Assembly: GCF_001751365.1 (NCBI RefSeq)
Contig: NZ_LJGT01000041.1
Span: 1,419,045-1,483,044 of the forward strand
DNA: 64,000 nt
Source of the DNA: Streptomyces abyssalis
GTDB taxonomy: Bacteria; Actinomycetota; Actinomycetes; Streptomycetales; Streptomycetaceae
Direction: 5' to 3'
Both the position numbers and the translations under genes were made by a program. The notes below the pieces were generated by a model that saw only the letters and a list, made by a program, of their open reading frames with translations, was not told where the DNA came from and did not search any database. Below are positions 54,122 through 61,554 of the stretch, piece by piece (the first letter of the stretch is position 1; every line of letters starts with the position of its first letter).

Positions 54122-54240
54122 GAATCCCGGTTCCCGACAAGGACACGCGCTGCCGACTCGAACTGGTCAGAACGTTCGCTGCGGTGTGTGCGGCGTTGGG
54201 GTCGATTGCAACGCTGGTCGTTGTCCTGGTCGTGCGGTAA
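54118..54240 (+). CDS. 40-residue single-span membrane peptide
   Basis: MRIPVPDKDTRCRLELVRTF, then one strongly hydrophobic segment AAVCAALGSIATLVVVLVV ending in Arg. The ATG overlaps the preceding stop by ATGA, so it is translated by coupling. Too short for standard gene finders. A twin of design, not sequence, occurs at 56098. Such peptides can be holins, pinholins, membrane toxins or partners of exclusion systems; nothing here decides. Confidence 0.6.
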   Translation: MRIPVPDKDTRCRLELVRTFAAVCAALGSIATLVVVLVVR

Positions 54241-54248
54241 CCATCGTC

Positions 54249-54290
54249 CACAAGATCGCCGGTGGGGAGGCAATCCCCAGAAACGATCTT
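54249..54290 (+). repeat. Stem-loop sharing its framework with 47561-47606
   Basis: CACAAGATCGCCGGTGG ... AGAAACGATCTT: outer arms AAGATCG/CGATCTT, with an inner GGGGA/TCCCC stem. The copy at 47561-47606 keeps CACAAGATCGCC-GGTGG and CGATCTT but has a different inner stem, so the structure is conserved more than the sequence. Confidence 0.6.
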
Positions 54291-54361
54291 TCGACAGGTC
54301 GACCAGTCCGGAACGCACAACGCCCCCGCCACGAACAGGGCAGGGGCGAAGGCTGGTCGAG

Positions 54362-54556
54362 TCACAGGGAGTCGATGAACGCCTGCCAGGCACCGGCAGC
54401 GACGACCAGGGCTGGTCCCTCCGGTGCCTTGGAGTCCCGTACGGGGACCACGCCGGGGTAGCCATCAGCGACCTCGACGCACTCGCCCCCCTGGCCGTTG
54501 CTGTAGCTGGACCGGCGCCAGGCTGCGGCGCCCAGGTCCAGGCGGTCCGTACTCAT
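54362..54556 (-). CDS. DUF397 domain-containing protein
   Basis: 64 residues: WRRSSYSNGQGGECVEVADG and VPVRDSKAPEGPALVVAAGAW are the DUF397 hallmarks. It follows the XRE regulator with an ATGA overlap. In streptomycetes Scr1-type XRE/DUF397 pairs are numerous; some influence development and have been classed as toxin-antitoxin-like. In the element it may act in lysogeny-type control or host interference. Confidence 0.88.
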   Translation of the reverse strand: MSTDRLDLGAAAWRRSSYSNGQGGECVEVADGYPGVVPVRDSKAPEGPALVVAAGAWQAFIDSL

Positions 54557-55386
54557 GACATCTCCTCTTGTGCCTTACGGATGAGGGCGGCTGAATCCTC
54601 ACGGTTGAGGGCCGTTGCCTGCAAGAGAGAGTAGGCCACCCCGCAATCTGTGACCTGCTCTGGCTCCTCGAAGAGCTGCCCCGTGAAGGGCCCTTCGACG
54701 TAGGCGACCCCCGGTGCGTCCGGCAGGGTGAGCATGGTCAGTGTCCCGCCGAGTGCCGCGTGGGCGCCCACAGATGTTGGCAACACCTGGATGACCAGGG
54801 CGGGATCCTCGGTCAACGCTGCGAGGTGGGCGAGCTGTTCGGCCATCGTTTCCCGGCCTCCGACTGGGCGCCGAAGCAACTCCTCTTCCAGGACGAACCA
54901 CAGGGCCGGCGGATTGTCCCGGGCCAGGAGTTCCTGACGCCGCAACCGCGCCTGGACACGGTTCTCGACCTCCTCGACCCGGTCGCGTGGTCGTCCGGCC
55001 CTGAGCACGGCCCGTGCGTATCCCTCGCTCTGGAGCAGCCCTGGCACAACCATGGGCGCGTAGCCGTTGATGGCGGTGGCCAGTATCTCCAGACGCATGT
55101 ACCGCTGCACCCAGTCCGGGAAGGCGGGAGTGCTGTCCATCAGGTCGATGAGCCTGGCGAACAGGCCGCCGGTCTCCAACGCGACGTCAAGTGCAGTGGC
55201 GTTGTGACGAGTTGCCGGGATGGAGGCCAGTTCGATCTGGGCGATCCGAGAGGGGCTGATGTTGGTCTTCGCCCCGAGGTCCCGCTGCGACCACCCACGC
55301 TCTTCGCGCCGCACCCGCACCTCTGCCCCGAAGAACGCTGCCGGTGAGGCGGAGTGGTCAAGTTCCTTGCCAGGCACGGGGATCAC
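54553..55386 (-). CDS. Scr1-family XRE regulator (DUF5753)
   Basis: 277 residues from the GTG at 55386. The HTH is near residues 20-60 (RVRREERGWSQRDLGAKTNISPSRIAQIE). The DUF5753 domain follows (PDWVQRYMRLEILATAINGY, MVVPGLLQSEGYARAVL, RVQARLRRQELL, VAYVEGPFTGQLFEE). Paired with DUF397 at 54362 by a 4-nt overlap, and divergent from the small-gene chain at 55492. The 105-bp shared region contains two TGCAGT words, near 55440 and 55459, which could be half-operators. A candidate repressor of the element. Confidence 0.88.
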   Translation of the reverse strand: MIPVPGKELDHSASPAAFFGAEVRVRREERGWSQRDLGAKTNISPSRIAQIELASIPATRHNATALDVALETGGLFARLIDLMDSTPAFPDWVQRYMRLEILATAINGYAPMVVPGLLQSEGYARAVLRAGRPRDRVEEVENRVQARLRRQELLARDNPPALWFVLEEELLRRPVGGRETMAEQLAHLAALTEDPALVIQVLPTSVGAHAALGGTLTMLTLPDAPGVAYVEGPFTGQLFEEPEQVTDCGVAYSLLQATALNREDSAALIRKAQEEMS

Positions 55387-55491
55387 CGCTCTTTAAGACT
55401 CAGAAGTTAAAGGGCTGCCTCCTGTTGAGACTACCCACATGCAGTCAGTCTGTGACGTGCAGTTACAGCGATTGTCCCGGAAGGCAGACCC

Positions 55492-55746
55492 ATGACCGAC
55501 CAGAGCCCGACCCTTGCCGAACAGGCAGCGGCCCTACGAACCGAAGGTGAGGAGGTCGACCCGGACTCGGCCGTCCAAGCCCTGGGTCTCGCCCTGCGCT
55601 CGGCGGACATCATGCTGCCCGACCTCCGGGCCGACGACTGTCTCTGCGGACACATCAGCACCGGCCCGCTGATCGAACTCGGCTCCGTGCGCCCGGATGT
55701 GGCGGTCGCTCTGGCCGAAGTCATCGCGAAGGGGACGAGGGCATGA
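55492..55746 (+). CDS. Small protein, first of a coupled gene chain
   Basis: 84 residues, MTDQSPTLAEQAAALRTEGE at the start; two Cys in DDCLCGHISTG. GGAAGG is 8-10 nt before the ATG. Its stop overlaps the next ATG (ATGA). Similar small proteins accompany Scr1/DUF397 pairs in streptomycetes, as I recall. Function unknown. Confidence 0.65.
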   Translation: MTDQSPTLAEQAAALRTEGEEVDPDSAVQALGLALRSADIMLPDLRADDCLCGHISTGPLIELGSVRPDVAVALAEVIAKGTRA

Positions 55747-55946
55747 GGTACCTGCTGGTCGACACCCGCACGTCCAAGATCGGCGAGCTGGTGGGCCGCG
55801 ACGGCACCCAGCTCCTCCTGCGGCCCGTACGGGGTGGGCGTGAGTGGACGTGCCCCCCAGGCTCCACACGGGAGCCCACGGCGGCCGAGAAGATGCACGC
55901 AGGGGTGGCGGCGGCCAATGCTAGGAGCACGGGAGGGCTGCGGTGA
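55743..55946 (+). CDS. Small protein, second of the coupled chain
   Basis: 67 residues, MRYLLVDTRTSKIGELVGRD followed by TQLLLRPVRGGREWTCPPG and an Ala/Arg-rich end. Starts inside the preceding stop (ATGA) and stops inside the next start (GTGA). The beta-rich first half resembles small SH3-like proteins found next to XRE/DUF397 genes, but I assign no function. Confidence 0.65.
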   Translation: MRYLLVDTRTSKIGELVGRDGTQLLLRPVRGGREWTCPPGSTREPTAAEKMHAGVAAANARSTGGLR

Positions 55947-56101
55947 ACCTCTCTCTAACGGAGCCAGTGCCCGTGCCTATGTGCCCTACCTGCGACCGGC
56001 TGCGGGACCAGCGCCAGAAAGCTCATGACCGAGGAGACCGGAGCGCGGAGACGGACGCCCGTGTACTCCTCGCCCGGCACCTCGCGAGCACCCACCGATG
56101 A
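55943..56101 (+). CDS. 52-residue protein, third of the coupled chain
   Basis: From the GTG at 55943: a short lead, then PMCPTCDRLRDQRQKAHDRG, a single CxxC with a basic helix, and a C-terminal VLLARHLASTHR. The GTG lies inside the previous stop and its stop overlaps the next ATG, so it exists only as a coupled gene. A zinc-binding mini-regulator is conceivable. Confidence 0.55.
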   Translation: MNLSLTEPVPVPMCPTCDRLRDQRQKAHDRGDRSAETDARVLLARHLASTHR

Positions 56102-56211
56102 AGACGGCCGTGCGCGTCGTGGGGCGATTCGCCGGACCACTGCTGATCTTGCTGATCGTGACCGGCATGGTTCTCGTGGTCGCCCTCGCCGTTGCTGGCA
56201 GCTCGGAGTGA
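56098..56211 (+). CDS. 37-residue single-span membrane peptide
   Basis: MKTAVRVVGRFAGPLLILLI then VTGMVLVVALAVAGSSE: a basic N-terminus and one long hydrophobic helix. It closes the four-gene chain by ATGA overlap and is too short for ordinary gene calling. Like the 40-residue peptide at 54118 it has the size and topology of small toxins or phage membrane proteins. Confidence 0.55.
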   Translation: MKTAVRVVGRFAGPLLILLIVTGMVLVVALAVAGSSE

Positions 56212-56226
56212 CCGCTTTCGATGCCG

Positions 56227-56478
56227 TCAGGAGCGTCGTCGGAGGGCTTCGGCCTGGTACTGGAATTCCGTACTGGTGAGGAGGTCAAGGCCGATGGCGT
56301 CGCCACCGTTGAGGTGGACCTCTCCCCTGTCCAGATCAAGCTGGAAATCCGGACGATTGTCGATCAGCCACTTCATGTTGACGAGGGCGGTGGCCGTCGT
56401 CTTGCTGATGTTCTGCTCGGCCGCGAGCCTGTCTACGGGCCCTTCCAGACGCTTCTTCCAGTCTTCCTTGTTCTCCAT
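56227..56478 (-). CDS. Hypothetical 83-residue element protein near attR
   Basis: From the ATG at 56478, preceded by GAGGTGAT. MENKEDWKKRLEGPVDRLAA, then ISKTTATALVNMKWLIDNRP and a C-terminal FQYQAEALRRRS. Charged and helical, with the look of a ribbon-helix-helix or small DNA-binding regulator but no certain motif. Transcribed toward the interior from near the right end; longer in-frame starts run through the attachment region and are less likely. Confidence 0.65.
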   Translation of the reverse strand: MENKEDWKKRLEGPVDRLAAEQNISKTTATALVNMKWLIDNRPDFQLDLDRGEVHLNGGDAIGLDLLTSTEFQYQAEALRRRS

Positions 56479-56660
56479 GGCGATCACCTCGCGCGTGCCT
56501 CTCTTTCCAGTATCGCTCCCGATCTGCGCCCGCCACTCGGGTACCGGGCCGTTCTGACAGAGGGAACACGAGGCCAGAGTCGACCCAGGATATTTCGCGC
56601 CTAGCGCTCCCAACTGACCTGCGATGCAGGTGGGGATGCGTACCGCTGAGCCGTTCATAT

Positions 56661-56682
56661 TGCGCGACTACCTGGACTGAGG
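56661..56682 (+). repeat. Right attachment site (attR core)
   Basis: 22-bp identical copy of 45908-45929. Right of it the sequence continues as the presumed original hrdB downstream region with a strong hairpin. Confidence 0.9.
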
Positions 56683-56734
56683 AGAGCAGCGGCAGCGCGC
56701 CGCTCGCGCCAGACGGCTGAGACAACGGCTGAGA

Positions 56735-56772
56735 CAGGGGCCGGTGACCTTACCAAGGGTCACCGGCCCCTG
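56735..56772 (+). terminator. Strong hairpin, presumed original hrdB terminator
   Basis: 15-bp perfect arms CAGGGGCCGGTGACC / GGTCACCGGCCCCTG with an 8-nt loop, 53 bp right of the attR core. In an empty site it would lie about 55 bp after the hrdB stop. Confidence 0.85.
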
Positions 56773-56875
56773 CCGTGCGTAGGCACCGTCCCCTCAGGAT
56801 GCGGAGCTGCTCCATCCGGATCACTCTTGATGGTCCGGAAGGCCTTCCCCGGGGCCCTCACCGCCAGGAGGCTCT

Positions 56876-57718
56876 ATGCGTCCGCTGCGCGCTCTCCCGC
56901 TGCCCGCGCTGATACCCGTGATACCCGCGCTGCTCGGCGTCCTGCTCGCGTTTCTGCCGGCGCCTCAGGCCCAGGCCCGGGACCGGGCCGTGGTGGGCGG
57001 CCGCCCCGTGGACGCCGCCGAGCACCCGTGGGTGGTGGCGCTCGCCAGCCGGGACCGCTTCGGGGACACCCGCTCCGGCCAGTTCTGCGGAGGGGCGCTC
57101 GTGGGCGTCCGTACGGTGATCACGGCCGCGCACTGCCTGAGCCAGGAAGTGCTGGGCGTCGCACACGCGGAGGTCGACGACCTGCATGTCATATCCGGGC
57201 GGAACGACCTCGGTGAGGACACCGGGCGCGAGGTGAAGGTGGGCAAGAAGTGGATCAATCCCGGCTACGACACCGGGACGAACGCGGGCGACATCGCCGT
57301 ACTGACCCTCGACGAGGCCATGCCCGGGGGTTCCACGATCACGATGGCCGGCAGCGGCGACCGCGGCTACACCCCGGGCTCGGCAGCCGAGGTCTACGGC
57401 TGGGGCGACATCAGCGGGAACGGCGACTACGCGCCGCAGCTGCGTGCGGCCGAGGTGGACATGCTGGAGGACTCGGCCTGTGCCCGCGCCTACCCGAACC
57501 GCTCCGAAGGGGCCTTCGACAAGGACTCCATGGTGTGTGCGGGGGTCGCGGAGGGCGGCCGGGACGCCTGCCAGGGCGACAGCGGCGGGCCCCTGGTGGC
57601 GCACGGAAAGGTCGTGGGGCTCGTGTCGTGGGGGGCCGGGTGCGGCGAGGAGGGCCGGCCCGGCGTCTATACCCGTGTCTCGGCCGTGGCCAGCCTCGTC
57701 CGAGAGCACAGCGGATGA
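56876..57718 (+). CDS. Secreted trypsin-like serine protease
   Basis: 280 residues. The signal peptide (PLPALIPVIPALLGVLLAFLP) ends near APQAQA. The mature part starts RAVVGGRPV. Triad: His in VITAAHC, Asp in AGDIAVL, Ser in CQGDSGGPLV; the Asp six residues before that Ser (GGRDACQGD) gives trypsin-like Arg/Lys specificity. It is a different class from the lipoprotein proteases at 13411 and 14956. In streptomycetes such proteases act during mycelial turnover. The position right after hrdB is as I recall from S. coelicolor, confirming where the element interrupted the chromosome. Confidence 0.95.
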   Translation: MRPLRALPLPALIPVIPALLGVLLAFLPAPQAQARDRAVVGGRPVDAAEHPWVVALASRDRFGDTRSGQFCGGALVGVRTVITAAHCLSQEVLGVAHAEVDDLHVISGRNDLGEDTGREVKVGKKWINPGYDTGTNAGDIAVLTLDEAMPGGSTITMAGSGDRGYTPGSAAEVYGWGDISGNGDYAPQLRAAEVDMLEDSACARAYPNRSEGAFDKDSMVCAGVAEGGRDACQGDSGGPLVAHGKVVGLVSWGAGCGEEGRPGVYTRVSAVASLVREHSG

Positions 57719-57878
57719 GCAGATCCATCGCGGTCTGTTCGCTGAGAGCGGAAGCATGGGGGAGCCCACAGCCCACGGCGGAGTCCGAGCCCGCTCGCCC
57801 CGGCCGTCGCGTCGACCCGGAGTCGACCCGGACAGGAGCCCGGTCCAGGGGCCGGGCGGTCCGGGCCCTGGACATGGA

Positions 57879-57913
57879 AGGGCGGCCACCCGGTGTCACC
57901 GGATGACCGCCCT
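57879..57913. terminator. Imperfect hairpin between converging genes
   Basis: AGGGCGGCCACCCGGTG pairs with CACCGGATGACCGCCCT over 17 positions with two mismatches. Confidence 0.65.
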
Positions 57914-57976
57914 CCGATTCCGGCCTTCAGCCGGTCCGAGCTCGTCGGTTCGGGACGTCTTGTCAGGTCAGGACAC

Positions 57977-58204
57977 TCAGCCCTCGCCGGCCTCCGTGCC
58001 GGCAGGAGCGGTGAGCTTCTCCGTCTCGTCCTGTATCTCCGCGGCGATCTTCTTGAGCTCCGGCTCGAACTTACGCCCGTGGTGTGCGCAGAACAGCAGC
58101 TCTCCGCCGCTGAGCAGTACGACGCGCAGGTATGCCTGAGCGTTGCAGCGGTCGCAGCGGTCGGCGGCCGTCAACGGAGTCGCGGGGGTCAGAACAGTAG
58201 TCAC
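57977..58204 (-). CDS. DUF7455-type small zinc-ribbon-like protein
   Basis: 75 residues. CDRCNAQAYLRVVLLSGGELLFCAHHGRK contains CxxC and CAHH, here cited as CDRCNAQAY and LFCAHHGRK; these could bind zinc. The tail is charged and helical. It is widely conserved beside sigma-factor/topoisomerase genes in actinobacteria, with no known function. Divergent from parE. Confidence 0.8.
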   Translation of the reverse strand: MTTVLTPATPLTAADRCDRCNAQAYLRVVLLSGGELLFCAHHGRKFEPELKKIAAEIQDETEKLTAPAGTEAGEG

Positions 58205-58627
58205 GTCGCCTCTTCTCTAGCTCGACGAGCTGTCGTACCAGGGTCAACATCCAACCAGGTCGAAAACGTTCCCGCTCTCGACCGATCCTCGAAGATTTCT
58301 CCCCGGGGCGGCTGCATGTTGCCGGGTGGCGGCGAATGAGCCGTATTGCGTGGATTGCTTCGTGGTCAGGGTCTTGGTTGCTGTTGTCCAGTTGTTTGTC
58401 TCTGCAGTGTTCCCGTGTTGAAGGGGACGTGCCCGGAGCCTAAATGGTTCATGCGCCAAAGGGAACGTGATGTGTGCGTCACCCCATCGAGTTATCGAAC
58501 GTACGAACGAGCTTGGGCTACCATGTATGCCTTCATGGGTGGCGCGGCACGCCCTGTCCTGCAGTCTCGGTACCCTCTGACGCGGCAACCAGCCACCACA
58601 AGCAGAATTCAGCGAGGAGCGAACCGC
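58205..58627. other. 423-bp intergenic region before parE
   Basis: No gene is supported, though an in-frame extension of parE reaches 58346 without homology. The stretch 58350-58530 is less G+C-rich than neighbours. TACCAT near 58517 may be a -10 element, with no convincing -35. Confidence 0.4.
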
Positions 58628-60775
58628 GTGACCGCCGACTCTTCCCTGGCCTCCGGCAGGGGGAACACCAAGCCGTCCACCGCGCTGCTCGCCGGGGCAG
58701 ACAGGGACGGCGGCACGAATTACACCGCGCGGCACCTGCTCGTCCTGGAGGGGCTCGAAGCGGTGCGCAAGCGCCCCGGCATGTACATCGGCTCCACCGA
58801 CAGCCGCGGCCTCATGCACTGTCTGTGGGAGATCATCGACAATTCCGTCGACGAGGCCCTGGGCGGGCACTGCGACCGGATCGAGGTCGTCCTGTACGAG
58901 GACGGCTCGGTGGAGATCCGCGACAACGGCCGCGGCATCCCCGTCGACGTCGAGCCCAAGACCGGGCTGTCCGGCGTCGAGGTCGTGATGACGAAGCTGC
59001 ACGCGGGAGGCAAGTTCGGCGGCGGCTCCTATGCGGCCTCGGGTGGCCTGCACGGCGTGGGCGCCTCCGTCGTCAACGCGCTCTCCTCCCGCCTGGACAT
59101 CGAGGTCGACCGCGGCAGCCGTACGCACTCCATCAGCTTCCGCCGCGGCGTTCCCGGCATCTTCACCGAGTCCGGTCCGGACGCCCCGTTCGACCCCGCG
59201 AGCGGGCTGCGCAAGGGCAAGAAGCTGCCGAAGAGCCGCACCGGTACGCGCGTGCGCTACTGGGCGGACCGGCAGATCTTCCTCAAGGACGCGCGGCTCT
59301 CCCTGGAGACGCTGCACGGGCGCGCCCGGCAGACCGCGTTCCTCGTGCCGGGACTCACGCTGGTCGTGCGGGACGAGCGGAGACTCGACGGGAAGGACGT
59401 CTCGGAGGAGGTCTTCCGCTACGACGGCGGCATCAGCGAGTTCTGCGAGTACCTCGCGCAGGACAAGCCCGTCAGCGACGTGCTGCGACTGCAGGGGAAG
59501 GGCCAGTTCAAGGAGACGGTGCCCGTCCTCGACGACCGCGGCCACATGATCCCCACGGAGGTGCAGCGCGAGCTGGACGTCGACATCGCGCTCCGCTGGG
59601 GCACGGGCTACGACAGCCTGCTGAAGTCGTTCGTCAACATCATCGCCACCCCCAAGGGCGGCACTCACGTCTCCGGATTCGAGCGGTCCGTGGCCAAGAC
59701 CGTCAACGAGGCGCTGCGCTCCACGAAGATCCTGCGGGTCGCCGAGGACGACGTCGCCAAGGACGACGCGATGGAGGGCCTCACGGCGGTGGTGACCGTG
59801 CGGCTGGCCGAGCCCCAGTTCGAGGGACAGACGAAGGAGGTGCTGGGCACCTCGGCGGCCTCCCGCATCGTCGCGCAGGTCGTGAGCAAGGAGCTCAAGA
59901 ACTTCCTGACCTCCACCAAGCGGGACGCCAAGCAGCAGGCGCGTGCCGTGCTGGAGAAGATCGCAGCGGCGGCCCGTACACGCATCGCCGCCCGTCAGCA
60001 CAAGGAGGCGCAGCGGCGGAAGACTGCACTGGAATCGTCCTCGCTGCCCGCCAAGCTGGCCGATTGCCGCAGTGACGACGTCGACCGCAGCGAATTGTTC
60101 ATCGTCGAGGGCGACTCGGCGCTGGGCACCGCGAAACTGGCCCGGAATTCCGAGTTCCAGGCGCTGCTGCCGATCCGCGGCAAGATCCTCAACGTCCAGA
60201 AGTCCTCTGTTTCGGACATGCTCAAGAACGCGGAGTGCGGCTCGATCATCCAGGTGATAGGAGCAGGGTCCGGGCGGACCTTCGACATCGACCAGGCGCG
60301 GTACGGGAAGGTCATCTTCCTCGCCGACGCGGACGTGGACGGCGCGCACATCCGCATCCTGCTGCTCACGCTCTTCCAGCGCTACATGCGGCCGATGATC
60401 GAGGAGGGCCGTGTCTTCTCCGCGGTGCCTCCGCTGCACCGGATCGAGCTGGTCAGCCCCAAGAAGGGGCAGGAGAAGTACATCTACACCTACTCCGACA
60501 ACGAGCTGCGGCAGACGCTGCTCGAACTGGAGCGCACCAAGGTGCGGTACAAGGACTCGATCCAGCGGTACAAGGGCCTCGGTGAGATGGACGCCGGCCA
60601 GCTCGCGGAGACCACCATGGATCCACGTCACCGCACGCTTCGCCGGATCAACATCAGCGACCTGGAGGCGGCGGAGACGGCCTTCGACCTGCTGATGGGG
60701 AGCGAGGTGGCTCCCCGCAGGGAGTTCATCAGCTCCTCCGCGGCGACGCTGGACCGCGCACGCATCGACGTCTGA
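58628..60775 (+). CDS. parE: DNA topoisomerase IV subunit B
   Basis: 715 residues from the GTG at 58628 with GAGGAG 9 nt upstream. GHKL ATPase: EGLEAVRKRPGMYIGST, NSVDEALGGHCD, IRDNGRGIPVD, KFGGGSYAASGGLHGVGAS. Transducer and TOPRIM follow: LFIVEGDSALG, LPIRGKILNV and LADADVDGAHIR. It lacks the long insert of some GyrB proteins and is separate from the oriC gyrB, so ParE is preferred; the ParC gene is not in the window. It decatenates replicated chromosomes. A perfect 11-bp hairpin follows. Confidence 0.92.
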   Translation: MTADSSLASGRGNTKPSTALLAGADRDGGTNYTARHLLVLEGLEAVRKRPGMYIGSTDSRGLMHCLWEIIDNSVDEALGGHCDRIEVVLYEDGSVEIRDNGRGIPVDVEPKTGLSGVEVVMTKLHAGGKFGGGSYAASGGLHGVGASVVNALSSRLDIEVDRGSRTHSISFRRGVPGIFTESGPDAPFDPASGLRKGKKLPKSRTGTRVRYWADRQIFLKDARLSLETLHGRARQTAFLVPGLTLVVRDERRLDGKDVSEEVFRYDGGISEFCEYLAQDKPVSDVLRLQGKGQFKETVPVLDDRGHMIPTEVQRELDVDIALRWGTGYDSLLKSFVNIIATPKGGTHVSGFERSVAKTVNEALRSTKILRVAEDDVAKDDAMEGLTAVVTVRLAEPQFEGQTKEVLGTSAASRIVAQVVSKELKNFLTSTKRDAKQQARAVLEKIAAAARTRIAARQHKEAQRRKTALESSSLPAKLADCRSDDVDRSELFIVEGDSALGTAKLARNSEFQALLPIRGKILNVQKSSVSDMLKNAECGSIIQVIGAGSGRTFDIDQARYGKVIFLADADVDGAHIRILLLTLFQRYMRPMIEEGRVFSAVPPLHRIELVSPKKGQEKYIYTYSDNELRQTLLELERTKVRYKDSIQRYKGLGEMDAGQLAETTMDPRHRTLRRINISDLEAAETAFDLLMGSEVAPRREFISSSAATLDRARIDV

Positions 60776-60782
60776 TACGCGG

Positions 60783-60814
60783 CTCCGGCGCCGGACGGGG
60801 ACACGGCGCCGGAG
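60783..60814 (+). terminator. parE terminator
   Basis: Perfect 11-bp arms CTCCGGCGCCG / CGGCGCCGGAG, 10-nt loop, 8 bp after the stop. Confidence 0.8.
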
Positions 60815-60921
60815 CGTGCGTCGTGCCGTGATCATGACTGGTTACCCGGTAAGTCACCTGAAGGGGTGAACAGTCCGGGATGCCCCATCCGTGATCTTCT
60901 GTGCGTGCCCATCCTTGGGCC

Positions 60922-61554
60922 ATGCGCACCGATGATCCCTGGTACGACACCGTGGCCTCCGGCTCGGGCGACCACGACGACGCACCGCTCGCGGAGGCAG
61001 CCACGGCCGCGGCCCGACGTGGCCGTGAGCAGTGCACGGGTGCCGCTGCCGGGGGCGTCACCGGAGCCGCTGGCTCCGTCGAGGCTGCCGGGTCCGTCGA
61101 GGCCGACGGGTCCGCCCGATCCGGGACATCACGGGGGTCCGCTGGGTTGCCGGGCCGCGACGCGCGGCCTCGTGGCGGGCGGGCGCGTGACGCGCACGCC
61201 GCCGTCTATCTCGCGGTGCAGCGCAGCGACGCCTTCCAGCAGGTGCGGCGGCGCTACCGGCGCTTCGTGCTGCCCGTCAGCGCGCTGTTCCTGATCTGGT
61301 ATCTCGCCTACGTCGTCACCGCGACCGCCGCGCCGGAGCTGATGGCCCGCCCCGTGGCCGGGGTGTTCAACGTGGCCATGGCCGCCGGCCTCGCGCAGTT
61401 CGCCAGCACCTTCCTGCTGACGTGGGCGTACGTGCGTCACGCGCGGCTGCGGAGGGACGCGCTCGCGCTCGAACTCCGCTGGGAGACACAGGACATGGCC
61501 CGTGCGTACGCCGGTGCCCCCGCCCCACGTACCGCCAGGGAGAACGTGCGTTGA
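60922..61554 (+). CDS. DUF485 membrane protein
   Basis: 210 residues. A variable Ala/Gly/Asp-rich lead (~90 residues) is followed by AAVYLAVQRSDAFQQVRRRYRRF, the DUF485 opening, and two membrane spans (VLPVSALFLIWYLAYVVTAT and VFNVAMAAGLAQFASTFLLT). DUF485 proteins form two-gene units with acetate/pyruvate sodium symporters. Here the stop overlaps the symporter's TTG start (TTGA), strongly supporting co-translation and a partner role. Confidence 0.9.
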   Translation: MRTDDPWYDTVASGSGDHDDAPLAEAATAAARRGREQCTGAAAGGVTGAAGSVEAAGSVEADGSARSGTSRGSAGLPGRDARPRGGRARDAHAAVYLAVQRSDAFQQVRRRYRRFVLPVSALFLIWYLAYVVTATAAPELMARPVAGVFNVAMAAGLAQFASTFLLTWAYVRHARLRRDALALELRWETQDMARAYAGAPAPRTARENVR

